Shown here: positions 29,001 to 41,212 of the stretch, piece after piece | Layout of the letters: each line of letters begins with the position of its first letter | Numbering within the stretch: position 1 is the first letter of the stretch | Assembly (NCBI GenBank): GCA_032622095.1 | Contig: CP136066.1 | Location: 47,276,911 to 47,340,910 of the forward strand | Source: Siphonodentalium dalli | Taxonomy: Eukaryota; Mollusca; Scaphopoda; Gadilida; Siphonodentaliidae | Direction of reading: 5' to 3' | DNA: 64,000 bases | Made by a program: the position numbers and the translations under genes | Notes under the pieces: generated by a model | What the model was told of the DNA's origin: nothing | The model's input: only the letters and a program-made list of their open reading frames with translations | Database searches by the model: none

Positions 29001-30097
29001 CTTAAACAAATATTTTGGAAAAAGTTTGTGCGCAGATCTTCTCCTATAAGAAGTCAGGCAGCTGAATTCGGTTCTCGTGATCGTGTTAACTAACGAAAGG
29101 GCACAAATCAGGGAAATTTTCACCAAGGTCCGAAAACAATTTGTCGACCTGGGGAGGGGTGCAAAATTTGTCAATTTTTTTCTTGTCACCGATCCCAGCC
29201 ATTTTTACTGTCGGATATATATACGACGTACTGATGCTACTCGTGAAAGAATTTTGTAAATCGGGTGAGAAATGACCAAGTTATAACACATCGAAAAATG
29301 TACTAATAAAGTCCATGTGTAGAAAGTGCTTGTGCGCAGATCTTCTCCTAGACGAAGCGCAACAGCTGGATTTGCTCTATGTGAGCGTCTTAAACATAGA
29401 CAGAAGACCAAACCGGGAAATTTTTACAAAGGTCCGCTCAATTATTTTCTGGGCTAGGGGAGGGGCAAAATATGTCAATTTTTGTTTGTCGCCGATTTGA
29501 ACCAAAATGGTTGTGAAGTATCTGTAGGATGTACTAAGTATTATCGTGCGTGAATTTTGTGAATCGGTTGACAAATGTAGAAATGGTGGCCCTTTCCTTT
29601 TTTTCAAGTTTACAGGGAAAGCACTATGAATTTATATTTCTTCAACCAATCGTGACGTGTTTGGTATCATTCGATGGGGAATTTTTAGTTCTTTTAAACG
29701 ATTATTCATTTGCTGCATTATGTCGAATGAGTCCGGAGATATTCAAAAAAGTATGAACCAGAAAAATACATATTGGCCTACATAGTAAAATATCGGCGCA
29801 ATACCTCACCAAAACCCTGGTAAATATTATAGGGGCATCAAATGCGAACACAATGCCGCAAAAATTAGCTCGATATCTCGAAAATTGGCCGATATATGGC
29901 GACTTTTCTACACGCGTCTTCAAATTTCGAGGCATGGGTGGGGGTCACACCAGAACGTTCCAACTGAACACAGAAATGTCAATAAACCATACTATCGACA
30001 TTCCAATCAATTCCGCGCGATTCCCTTATTATACTTCCATATTTTAATATGGAAGTATATTGTTATTCAATTTTTTATTTTTCTCTATTATTATTAT
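20079..30097. repeat. Tandem array B1, 1253-bp unit, 8 copies
   Basis: Eight head-to-tail units (8 x 1253 = 10024, close to the observed span). Unit six lacks 6 bp near 27127, and unit three has a single-base change near 23222 (a G in the others reads T). Otherwise copies look identical. Each unit carries two internal sub-repeats about 305 bp apart, both containing GTGCGCAGATCTTCTCCTA, then the terminal block shared with family A and a hairpin. Hairpins start at 21265, 22518, 23771, 25024, 26277, 27524, 28777 and 30030. Frames of 60-111 codons repeat in every unit on both strands, but none resembles a known protein. The array passes straight into family C within an ATT tract at 30098. Confidence 0.97.
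21265..21294. repeat. Unit-junction hairpin of family B (first of 8 in B1)
   Basis: A perfect 14-bp stem, TATACTTCCATATT with AATATGGAAGTATA, and a TT loop. Relative to family A the stem has a G-C pair replaced by A-T, so both arms changed together. It precedes an AT-rich tail and (ATT)n. Confidence 0.9.
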
Positions 30098-30320
30098 TAT
30101 ACTTCCATGGTGTAACCAAGGAAGTATATTGTTTTTCTACTGCGGCCGTTTTCTGTTTAATTGGAAATACTCAGAAACTAATGGGAGGAGGACCGCGAAA
30201 TCTCTAGCGAATGTAGGCATCTAAGGTCTACTAAAAATAATGCTATCCGGATGTTGGTCCAATATATTTTGACAGAGTTATGGCCCTTTTTCGATTATTT
30301 TTCATTATTATTATTATTAT
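30098..30320. repeat. Stand-alone module H (hairpin, 190-bp tail, ATT tract)
   Basis: A 223-bp unit bounded by the hairpin TATACTTCC...GGAAGTATA and an (ATT)n tract, with no long body. By eye it is identical to the H module at 45327-45564, 15 kb away. The H parts of the following C units are only roughly 85% similar (my estimate). It joins array B1 to array C. The shared sequence includes CAGAAACTAATGGGAGG and ACAGAGTTATGGCCC. No coding capacity. Confidence 0.85.
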
Positions 30321-33300
30321 TATACTTCCATGGTGTAACCAAGGAAGTATATTGTTTTTCTATTGGGGTAGTTTTCCGTTTATTTGAAAATACTCAGAAA
30401 CTAATTGCAGCAGGACCGCGAAATCTTTAACGAATATAGGCATCTGAGGTCTACTAAAGATAATGATATCCGGATTCCGGCCCATTGTTTCAAGACAGAG
30501 TTATAGCCCTTATTCGATTATTTTTCATTATTATTATTATACTACAGTATTTTTCAACGCCCAAATCTCTGAATGTATTAGTACTAGAAAACTCAAGTTT
30601 GGTACGTATGTTGGGGTAAATGAGTTCTATGCCTTTGGCTCATAACGGATATTGTCCGCATTTAACCCGTGGAGTTATCTCCCTTTATATGAAAAAATGT
30701 CATTTTTATTATCTCGGAAATTATAAGGAGCAGAGCATCGAAAATTGGACCGTATGTACACCTCGGTATGCCCTACTGCCCACGGGCATCAAAACTTGTG
30801 TCCGCGCTTTCCATGAAGAGTTACCGCCCATAAACAGGGGAACCTCTATTTTATTGTACTCTGTTGTTCTCCCGTATCATTCCAGATAACTGCATTTGGT
30901 TTTCATAGCCGTGATGACCGTTCTCAGTTTAGTCCGAAAAAGAAATTTTAACAGTGTCGGACATATATTTTTACACTGATGTGGGGGCAAAATTTTCTCA
31001 AAAATGTTTTTTTGATCGATATTCATCTATTTAAGTATATGCATTCCCTGAACGAAAACAAACCCAAACCAAGAAGTATTTTTGAAATCCGATAAGAATT
31101 GCAAGAGTTACAGGCCCTCAAATTTTTGCAGTTTGGGACATGTGCTTGTGACCACATCTCCTCCGAAGATGTCGAAGTTTGGATGTCAACTGATACGCCA
31201 ACGTGTGCGGACGAAAGAGTGCACGCGGTGGGCCAAATTTTGCCAGTGTCTGTTCATTATTGTGGGTATGGGGAGGGGTGGTCCGTGGTACCAATTTTTA
31301 ATTCTTATCGGAATAAGATGAAACTTGGAATTTAACATCTACAACACCACCCGATCTAAAAACTGAAAGAATTTCGAAATTCCATTGAAAACTGACAGAG
31401 TTAGGGGCCCTCAAATTTTGCAATTTTGGGCCCATGTGCTTGATAACACATCTCCTCCGAAGATGTCGAACTTTGAATGTCATCTGATACGCCAATGTGT
31501 GTAGGCTGAAGAGAGCACGCGGTGTGCCAAATTTTGCCAGTGTCGGTTCAGTGTTGTGGGTCAGGGGAGGGGTGGTCCGAGGTACCAAAATTTAATTCGT
31601 CTCCGAATTATATGAAACTTGGAATATAACATCTACCATACACGCTAATAACAAATCTGAAAACAGATCGTAAATCCGTTAAAAACTGGCGGAGATTTTG
31701 GAACTCAAAGTTTGAATATGGGCCCATATTCTTTCCAATAACCAAAATGTTCTTCTTTTCCGAATCAGATGAAATTTTTTAATATGCAATCTCAGTAAGT
31801 AGCATATAACAAAACTTAAAACAATTTTGAAATCCATTGGAAAATCACGGAGTTATGGTCCTCCAAAAATTGCATTTTGGGCCTGGTGTGACAATTTCCC
31901 AATCCCGTCACCCAATTTCGAGGCAGGAGTGGGGTCAATTATAAACACTTGAGATCAACACACAAATGTTAAGGACAGTACACAATCATCTTACTTCATA
32001 TTTTCCATCCCTAAACTGCGAATTGTTCAGTTCATGATTCGCCCTATTATTATACTTCCATGGTGTAACCAAGGAAGTATATTGTTTTTCTATTGGGGTA
32101 GTTTTCCGTTTATTTGAAAATACTCAGAAACTAATTGCAGCAGGACCGCGAAATCTTTAACGAATATAGGCATCTGAGGTCTACTAAAGATAATGATATC
32201 CGGATTTCGGCCCATTGTTTCAAGACAGAGTTATAGCCCTTATTCGATTATTTTTCATTATTATTATTATACTACAGTATTTTTCAACGCCCAAATCTCT
32301 GAATGTATTAGTACTAGAAAACTCAAGTTTGGTACGTATGTTGGGGTAAATGAGTTCTATGCCTTTGGCTCATAACGGATATTGTCCGCATTTAACCCGT
32401 GGAGTTATCTCCCTTTATATGAAAAAATGTCATTTTTATTATCTCGGAAATTATAAGGAGCAGAGCATCGAAAATTGGACCGTATGTACACCTCGGTATG
32501 CCCTACTGCCCACGGGCATCAAAACTTGTGTCCGCGCTTTCCATGAAGAGTTACCGCCCATAAACAGGGGAACCTCTATTTTATTGTACTCTGTTGTTCT
32601 CCCGTATCATTCCAGATAACTGCATTTGGTTTTCATAGCCGTGATGACCGTTCTCAGTTTAGTCCGAAAAAGAAATTTTAACAGTGTCGGACATATATTT
32701 TTACACTGATGTGGGGGCAAAATTTTCTCAAAAATGTTTTTTTGATCGATATTCATCTATTTAAGTATATGCATTCCCTGAACGAAAACAAACCCAAACC
32801 AAGAAGTATTTTTGAAATCCGATAAGAATTGCAAGAGTTACAGGCCCTCAAATTTTTGCAGTTTGGGACATGTGCTTGTGACCACATCTCCTCCGAAGAT
32901 GTCGAAGTTTGGATGTCAACTGATACGCCAACGTGTGCGGACGAAAGAGTGCACGCGGTGGGCCAAATTTTGCCAGTGTCTGTTCATTATTGTGGGTATG
33001 GGGAGGGGTGGTCCGTGGTACCAATTTTTAATTCTTATCGGAATAAGATGAAACTTGGAATTTAACATCTACAACACCACCCGATCTAGAAACTGAAAGA
33101 ATTTCGAAATTTCATTGAAAACTGACAGAGTTAGGGGCCCTCAAATTTAGCAATTTTGGGCCCATGTGCTTGATAACACATCTCCTCCGAAGATGTCGAA
33201 CTTTGAATGTCATCTGATACGCCAATGTGTGTAGGCTGAAGAGAGCACGCGGTGTGCCAAATTTTGCCAGTGTCGGTTCAGTGTTGTGGGTCAGGGGAGG

Positions 33301-34758
33301 GGTGGTCCGAGGTACCAAAATTTAATTCGTCTCCGAATTATATGAAACTTGGAATATAACATCTACCATACACGCTAATAACAAATCTGAAAACAGATCG
33401 TAAATCCGTTAAAAACTGGCGGAGATTTTGGAACTCAAAGTTTGAATATGGGCCCATATTCTTTCCAATAACCAAAATGTTCTTCTTTTCCGAATCAGAT
33501 GAAATTTATAATATGCAATCTCAGTAAGTAGCATATAACAAAACTTAAAACAATTTTGAAATCCATTGGAAAATCACGGAGTTATGGTCCTCCAAAAATT
33601 GCATTTTGGGCCTGGTGTGACAATTTCCCAATCCCGTCACCCAATTTCGAGGCAGGAGTGGGGTCAATTATAAACACTTGAGATCAACACACAAATGTTA
33701 AGGACAGTACACAATCATCTTACTTCATATTTTCCATCCCTAAACTGCGAATTGTTCAGTTCATGATTCGCCCTATTATTATACTTCCATGGTGTAACCA
33801 AGGAAGTATATTGTTTTTCTATTGGGGTAGTTTTCCGTTTATTTGAAAATACTCAGAAACTAATTGCAGCAGGACCGCGAAATCTTTAACGAATATAGGC
33901 ATCTGAGGTCTACTAAAGATAATGATATCCGGATTTCGGCCCATTGTTTCAAGACAGAGTTATAGCCCTTATTCGATTATTTTGCATTATTATTATTATA
34001 CTACAGTATTTTTCAACGCCCAAATCTCTGAATGTATTAGTACTAGAAAACTCAAGTTTGGTACGTATGTTGGGGTAAATGAGTTCTATGCCTTTGGCTC
34101 ATAACGAATATTGTCCGCATTTAACCCGTGGAGTTATCTCCCTTTATATGAAAAAATGTCATTTTTATTATCTCGGAAATTATAAGGAGCAGAGCATCGA
34201 AAATTGGACCGTATGTACACCTCGGTATGCCCTACTGCCCACGGGCATCAAAACTTGTGTCCGCGCTTTCCACGAAGAGTTACCGCCCATAAACAGGGGA
34301 ACCTCTATTTTATTGTACTCTGTTGTTCTCCCGTATCATTCCAGATAACTGCATTTGGTTTTCATAGCCGTGATGACCGTTCTCAGTTTAGTCCGAAAAA
34401 GAAATGTTAACAGTGTCGGTTATATTTTTACACTGATGTGGGGGCAAAATTTTCTCATAAATGTTTTTTTGATCGATATTCATCTATTTAAGTATATGCA
34501 TTCCCTGAACGAAAACAAACCCAAACCAAGAAGTATTTTTGAAATCCGATAAGAATTGCAAGAGTTACAGGCCCTCAAATTTTTGCAGTTTGGGACATGT
34601 GCTTGTGACCACATCTCCTCCGAAGATGTCGAAGTTTGGATGTCAACTGATACGCCAACGTGTGCGGACGAAAGAGTGCACGCGGTGGGCCAAATTTTGC
34701 CAGTGTCTGTTCATTATTGTGGGTATGGGGAGGGGTGGTCCGTGGTACCAATTTTTAA
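30321..34758. repeat. Tandem array C, about 1730-bp unit, 2.6 copies
   Basis: Units start at hairpins 30321, 32052 and 33780 (spacing 1731 and 1728). The last is cut at about 34758, where a segmental duplication begins. Each unit holds an H-type module, (ATT)n, a body with sub-repeats built on GAGTTATCTCCCTT, CATCTCCTCCGAAGATGTCG and GGGGAGGGGTGGTCCG, and a terminal block ending in TTCAGTTCATGATTCGCCC just before the next hairpin. The body is clearly homologous to family D and, more distantly, to A and B. Frames up to 169 codons arise by chance here or cross the right junction. No gene. Confidence 0.93.
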
Positions 34759-35469
34759 TCCAGACTCCAAAACGGATCCAAATCGACCTGTCCCAGAAAA
34801 GGGGTCCAATATTTCAAACAAAACTTTTGGACTTAGAACATTATTTTTTTCTCAGTCAAGTGAAAAAAGCTCTTCAAAATAATTCCGCTTATATATATAA
34901 TATATATTATCTATATATACGCCAGAAAATTGTCACTCCCCTCTCTCCTTCCTCCGGCTACCCCATTCCCCGTGGGATGGAACCTACCTCCGATTCGAAT
35001 ACACCCGTCTTGCCGCGGGCCAGTCTCAATGCTCTACCAGAGAACTGATAGAACGCCCGTCGAATTCCAACAATCATTTCCAGAATGGTATATTGGTATG
35101 AGTTCATATCGGAGCCGTTATAAAGCAAATAACTTGGATTTTAATATAAACCCACCTATTCGTAAATTGTGTAGCCCATGGTGTGTGGTAAATTATCATT
35201 TGATCGTGTATAGTGTGTCATGAGCTATCTGCGTGCGTGCATTTCACTTTTGTATTTTCTTTCGCATCTTCAACGCATTGCATATCATATACAACCAAAC
35301 AAAATACAAACATTACATTAATTTGATCAAACAAGCCTTCGTTATACGGTGTATATTTCTACTAACGTAATGACGACGTATAGCCAATTATTCCAATTGC
35401 GATAACAACGATAAACACATAGAAACATGCAAACATCATCATTTTCGTAAGAACAATTTGTATATTGTT
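34759..35469. repeat. Segmental duplication copy 1, left part
   Basis: About 710 bp matching 46381-47118 with few differences. It starts at CCAGACTCCAAAACGG, includes an alternating TATATATAATATATAT stretch, a tRNA-derived segment and an AT-rich region. It ends at GTATATTGTT, where the 6.0-kb extra segment begins in this copy only. The long frame at 34539-35048 runs through the array C junction and is not a gene. Confidence 0.9.
34985..35052 (-). other. tRNA-derived sequence (SINE-head-like), copy 1
   Basis: On the minus strand a D-arm-like segment (CTGGTAGAGCA, box A-like) is followed about 35 nt later by TATTCGAATC (box B-like). No 7-bp acceptor stem can be formed and the D-arm is deformed, so this is not a functional tRNA. 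A second copy lies at 46640-46705 within the segmental duplicate. It could be the head of a SINE or an old tRNA pseudogene. Confidence 0.5.
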
Positions 35470-35550
35470 ATAAACCGTAGTATACTGCTGATAGACATTC
35501 AGTTCTTTCCGTTAGTATATGTCAGCTGAATTGGAAATGACTCCTTTTAT

Positions 35551-35577
35551 GAGTCAATATCAATTTTGGTCAAAATT
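35551..35577 (+). repeat. Left subterminal inverted repeat of the 6-kb segment
   Basis: 27 nt starting GAGTCAATATCAATTTTGG, perfectly complementary to 41186-41212. It lies 81 bp inside the left edge; the right partner lies about 286 bp inside the right edge. Confidence 0.8.
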
Positions 35578-36999
35578 ACAGATATGCCACATGGCATTTT
35601 TTTAGTTCCGATAATGGGAAAAGTTGTTATCATTTCGAGATATATAGCTATTGAACTGGAAGAAACGACTGATGTTCGAGCTTAAACATCCAGCACTGAT
35701 ATTTTATGATGCTATGAATGGTGGATGTCATGAAATTATGTCTCTTCTGTAACAGTATTATCATCTGGTATATCATTTTTCAGAATAGAGATATAGGAGT
35801 ACTTTTTTATCCGAATTGAGTATTGACTGGCAATGCATAGATCGAGAAAACATGTACCCTTTGTATAGCTTGTTTTCAATGGGGGCCGCAATTGAACACA
35901 TTTTTCTCAGAAAAATTTAATTTCAACACAACATTAAACTTTATTAAATCAAGATAATCAAATGTCACACACTTTCTAACATTATATTGAACTGGACACT
36001 CCTTGTCCACCAAATATTGAACAAAACTGGAATTGAAATATATAACGTTTCATTTATAGATGACAAAACAAAATGTGTTACACGACGGACTTCAGCACAA
36101 CACGAAATACACATATTTGCTACGGGGTGGACAATATCTGATAAATTTCTGTATAAAAGTCATGTCGAAATCCAGAGTTACGAAATATGCTAACAAGATG
36201 ATAAAACCTGTTATTCATAAAAATAATACAGCGACGAACTACACAATCAGGGTATCTGACGTTTGGTATACGATGTATGAATAAGCTTTGTTACAGTAAG
36301 GACCAGAACGTTACACAACTGACACAGTCATATGCGAAATGTCATTTGTATACATATATGTATCATAATCATGTACTGGCATCAGTGCAAATTCAATATT
36401 ATGGCGAGAATTCATGTCCCAAATACTTAATGATGTTTTCTGACGCGTATTTCTATATCAATATATGATGTGCGTTACAGTAAAGATTACACGATTGACA
36501 AAAAAGGCGCGTAGCATATATACAGGCTATTATATAAAACGAGGTTCAATTTGTGGAATTTCTTTACATAATAAATGCCCAACTGTTTTTTACACATTTA
36601 GTACACATATGGTATAACGAATATTGTTAACTGAATACCATAGTGAATAAATTGTCGTTACACGATAGACATTGGTTAAAGTCGGGTGAACACTATATCC
36701 CTTGCTTTATCAGATGAAATAATATGAACGTACACTAACATTCGTTTGTGTTTAAATATAATACAACTATGTGGTGAAGAGGTGCCCGCGTACTGGACAA
36801 TATGTAAGGATAAAGAATATTGTGTGTAGGTTAAACTATTGTGATAGATTCGAGTAACGTACGACATGGATATGCTATGGGATTATCCGGATACATATAA
36901 ATTAGCACACATTGTATATTTGAATCCCTTTCGTATATACCTGTCTCGTTTAGCTTTGTGCTCGGTTGAGATAAATTAAAAAATCTGCCTTTCCATTCG

Positions 37000-39135
37000 C
37001 ACAACACTCACTCCTCGGACCTACCTCTACAACCACGCCTCTACCTTTCTCAACCTTCATCTCCTCACATATCTCCCCATCTCCAAAAACTACACCCGCA
37101 TCCTGCACGCCGCATTCGTTAACCACGATATACCACCTTGCTCAACCACCGTCTTCTTACATATCTGCTCGCCCCGTATTTCCGCGGCAACCTCTACATG
37201 TCAACCTTGGTGCATGCTCGACTCATAATTCTTGCAATAATCGTGTTCAACCCAGCTTCCATCAACTATGTTCTCATCAACAACAGTCACATCGACGCGC
37301 ATACCACTCTGCTCACAACTTTCACTGACCACGCTACCTTGCTCGACCTCCACCTCCTCACATATATATCTCCTCACCACCCACAACCACTTCCGCTGCA
37401 ACACCAAACTCAAACGCGCTAATCTCGCTACAAACTGGATCTGCCTCCGCAATCGTGCATATCTCCTCACCCTCAACGACCACATCGCTCGACTCACAAC
37501 ATGCATTAACCACGCTACCACATTCCTCAGCCTCCATCTCCTCACATATATCTCCTCACATATCTCCCGACTCCCCACAACCACATCTACCAGCACACCA
37601 CTCGACTCAGAACATTCATTAACCACGCTACCACCTTGTTCGACCACTATCTCATCACATGTCTCCTCTCATATCTCCCGATCCCTCACAGCCACATCTA
37701 CCAGCACACGTCCACTCGACTCACAACATTCATTAACCACGCTACCTCGTTCCTCAACCTCCATCTTCTCACCCTCAATCCCCACATCTACCAGCACACC
37801 GCTCGACTCACGACATTCATTAACCACGCTAACACCTTGCTCAACCTCTTCGCGTATCTCTTCACCCCTTGCAATCCTACTTCCATCACATACATGCCTT
37901 CACATATGGGGCGCCATCCCTGCAAATATTCGTTTTCGGAGATATCTCCTCGTAATTCGGAGATATCTCCTCGGTTTCGAGGAGATATCTCCTTGGAATT
38001 GCAATTCCTAGCATATATCTGCTTGGAATATGGTCCATTATGGAGATATCTCATTGGATCCAAGGAGATATCTGCTTGGATTATGGAGATATCTCCTTGG
38101 ATCCTATGAGATATCTCATCGCAACTACGAGATATCTGCTTGAAATATTTCCAACGAGATATCTCCTTGAAACTGAGGAGTTATCTCCATAATCCAAGCA
38201 GAGATCTACTCGGATTATGGAGATATCTCCTTGAAATAGTTTTCAACGTGATATCTCCTTGGACCCAAGGAGATATCTCCATATTCCAAACAGATATTTC
38301 CTTGAAAATATTCCAAGCAGATATCTGCTTGGATTATGAAGATATCTCCTTGGAAAACCGCGGCCATGAAATATTAATGATTTATCCACAGTAGTCAGTA
38401 CATATACGTTTTTTTCCATTTTTTCGAAATACATACAAGCAGATATCTGCTCGGAATATGGAGATATCTCCTCATAATACGAGCATATATCTGCTTGGAT
38501 CCAAGGAGATATCTCCTTGAACATATTTCAAGGAGATATCTCCATTGTGCGAGCAAATATCTGCTTGGATCCAAGGAGATATCTCCTTGGATCCAAGCAG
38601 ATATCTGCTCGCATTATGGAGATATCTCCTCGGTTTCAAGGTGATATCTCCTTGAAAATATTTCCGAGGAGATATCTCCATATTCCAAGCAGATATCTCC
38701 TTGAAACCGAAGAGATATCTCCATAATGCGAGCGGATTTCTGCTTGGATCCAAGCAGATATCTCGGAAAACGAATATTTGCAGGGATGGCGCCCCATATT
38801 CACCTCTCACATTACTTGTTCTCTTTACACACCGTTTCACATTCCTCCGAGCCACAATACGCTTTTCGAATTTCTTTGCAACTTGCACAACTACATTCTC
38901 GGCAACTTTGTCGCTCTCATCAATCACATATATCTTATTCGGAACTACGTTCTCACAAATAACTTCAACGCAAGGCGCAACTCTTACTGATTCACCCCTA
39001 TCTTCAACACAAACTTTGCATCCTGTTCCCCTTTACCACCTGTCTCGCTCACCTGGCTTTCAAAATTAGCAGTTTTAAATGCACGACCCTTACCAATACC
39101 ACTCTCGTGCACTGTCACATTCACAGCTAGTATAT
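37000..39135 (-). pseudogene. Decayed Val/Glu-rich repeat protein-like sequence
   Basis: I do not recognise a family. On the minus strand, successive frame segments give the same peptide theme: (E)VEQGGSVVNEC, ESSGVLVDV, then REICEE. The theme recurs several times between 37850 and 37000, with frame changes and a few stops. Two neighbouring copies of the VVNEC codons are spaced 114 and 87 bp, both multiples of three; others are not, which marks frameshifts. Right of the foldback element the frame continues with VICENVVPNKIYVIDESDK and, after another frameshift, TVHESGIGKGRAF. This is preceded by an acceptor-like TTTATTTCAG near 39138. The plus-strand frame of 247 codons here is Ser/Thr/Leu low complexity. 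It could equally be a non-coding minisatellite with accidental frame bias. Confidence 0.3.
37908..38795. mobile_element. 888-bp foldback/MITE-like element packed with GATATC palindromes
   Basis: The ends are inverted repeats: GGGGCGCCATCCCTGC on the left and its complement on the right, extending about 40 bp to include AAATATTCGTTTTC. The flanks carry ATAT on both sides (37904-37907, 38796-38799), a possible but palindromic target duplication. By hand count the interior holds about 26 GATATC cores, most inside GGAGATATCTCC. These are spaced roughly 20-35 bp and joined by CTTGGATCCAAG-type links that are themselves palindromic. Both strands therefore encode the same kind of peptide (GDISL, KEISPW), explaining several overlapping frames that are not genes. 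The surrounding coding-like repeat continues on both sides, so the element interrupts it. Confidence 0.75.
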
Positions 39136-39139
39136 CTGA

Positions 39140-41185
39140 AATAAATGTTCAGTGTTGTAACCGACTTCAATTGATGAATCCTCATAGTTCCGCTAACTGT
39201 TTTCAATGTTCGTGACACAATTCATTACTATATGGGACAATATGTTGTAACACTTTACAAGAACATGTCCTTCCAATAACACTGGCTGTATTTCTGTAAC
39301 AACCACTCAAGTTGTGTTCGATCGTGCACACAATGAACACACACGACTAATATAACTAACGAAAAGCATTATAATATATATTTACTTCCTATTGTCGTAG
39401 TTCGGAAGCCTTCCCTGAAACAAAATATCGACATAACATACACGAACATACTTAACCTAACAACAATATCTTTTGTGTAACAATAAAGCCAAAACCTCAA
39501 CGCTAGAAAACGTAATATTTTTAAAATCAGAGAACTATTGCTAGGTGAATGATAAATAAAGTATTGCTCAATCATTGGCACATCATGTGATATATTTCCC
39601 GGCACACTTGAAACTTTAAGGCATCAGGAAACTCAGGCAGATCGTACACATAGCATTGGATGTATTTAATGTAACGGACACATGCTTTCAGAAGAGCGTA
39701 CATGATATCGTGAAGGAATTGGCACGCGTGATTATTATAACTTAGCGAACTCATTATAATACATTTTACCCCATGGCCATATTGTTTAAAAGACGTCCCC
39801 CTAACGGATAATCAACTCACAACGTATCAATATCCTTACTACAACATACATATATCCCTCGTGTAACACTAATTTCCCAAATTTAACACTAGAAAGGTCA
39901 CTATTATCCAAACCAGAAAAATAGTTCGAGTTGAAAGACAAACATAACAATTTAAATATTATGTATATCGTGTGATATATTTCCGCGGCAAAGAAAAGAG
40001 AAAAATTATTAAATGCCACAGGCATGTCCTCTGGATAACAATTGTTGTATTTACTGTAACGACCACTCGATTTGAGTTAGATCGTACGCGGAATCATGTT
40101 GCAACCGAAGGAATAACTAATCAAAAGTAGCAGTCTCGTTATAATTGATGTTTTCGCTCGGCTATCATGGTTTCATAACAATCACATGAAATACAAAATC
40201 GACTTACCACATAAGAACATCTTTAATGTAACATAAACATATCTTTCATGTAACGAAAATTCTAAACATCGACGCACGAAAATGATAATATTTTCCAAAT
40301 CAAACACATTTTGTAATCTGAAAGAAGAACAAGACCCCAGTTACACCCTCTAGATATTTCAGCTTGGTGTTGCATGTGTTCACGCACAAACAGCCTCTGT
40401 AAACAGCATCCTTCCCCTTTCGTTACAGCATTGGTCTCTCCTGTAACGTTTTGGCCTGTTACAACAGAGAACGTTACAGTAGAGATGTACAGACCATTCT
40501 GGTCACGGCATTCAATGAGTTCTCCCTCCAGTATGGCGAAAATAGGGAAGTATAAAATACACCACAGTGGCTTCGGAAACATTTATTTGAAACATAATTA
40601 TACATATGTTATAGCGAACAAACATGCGTTATTTAAAAGACGACTTTGAAAAGTACGCGAGGGGGTCAACCTACCTATTATATAATTGTGTTATCGCAAG
40701 TTGTTTTTTGATTCAGACGACATGCGTTTCCGATATTGTGACATACACAGCGTCACGGAGCACAAAATACGGAGATTATAAATATCAGGGATACGTCATT
40801 ATGTCAAGTAAATAGCACTTCGTTACATGAGAGACAAAATGCTGAGGTACAAAGTTTCTGAGCAATTTTCACATAGTTAAGTTCAATCTTGGGTGGTGTA
40901 TATGTGACAGTAGTTCATATCAAGAACTAAACTAATGATATACCAGAGGATTTTCTCGGTGGCATGTAGTTAATATATCGAAATTTCGATTTTAGCCTGT
41001 AAACTTTTCCTGGGGACAGGCCATTTTGGTCAAATCTGGCCATTAATGAGCCCATTACATACATATATACCCGAACATCACGCTTATTTGTGTGTGCATG
41101 CTGTGACAGTGATGGAGATGCACACTGTGAACAATAGTTGGGATCCGCACGTTGCATTATGCTCTCATCATCCACCGAGGACATA
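39140..41185. other. AT-rich interior of the 6-kb segment, no gene recognised
   Basis: Contains scattered GTAAC motifs in the orientation opposite to those at 36000-36700. Frames reach at most 106 codons (minus strand 40262-40582), with no recognisable domain. The 35580-37000 interval on the left is similar in character. Confidence 0.5.
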
Positions 41186-41212
41186 AATTTTGACCAAAAT
41201 TGATATTGACTC
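41186..41212 (-). repeat. Right subterminal inverted repeat of the 6-kb segment
   Basis: Perfect complement over 27 nt of 35551-35577. Confidence 0.8.

Noticed and set aside
1-30097. CRISPR array
   Set aside because: Repeat units are over 1.2 kb with no unique spacers, and the sequence is eukaryotic in character.
34539-35048. 169-codon plus-strand frame
   Set aside because: It crosses the boundary from array C into the segmental duplicate; its first half is array DNA and its second half includes the tRNA-derived segment.
37268-38011. 247-codon plus-strand frame, the longest in the window
   Set aside because: It is a Ser/Thr/Leu/His low-complexity reading of a minisatellite and runs into the foldback element. 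The minus strand has the better-preserved peptide theme.
38140-38927. GDISLK/KEISPW repeat peptides on both strands as a repeat protein
   Set aside because: GATATC palindromes translate alike on both strands; this is a consequence of symmetry.
40262-40582. 106-codon minus-strand frame as a gene
   Set aside because: No recognisable domain, ordinary length for chance in this region, and no paralogue in the window.
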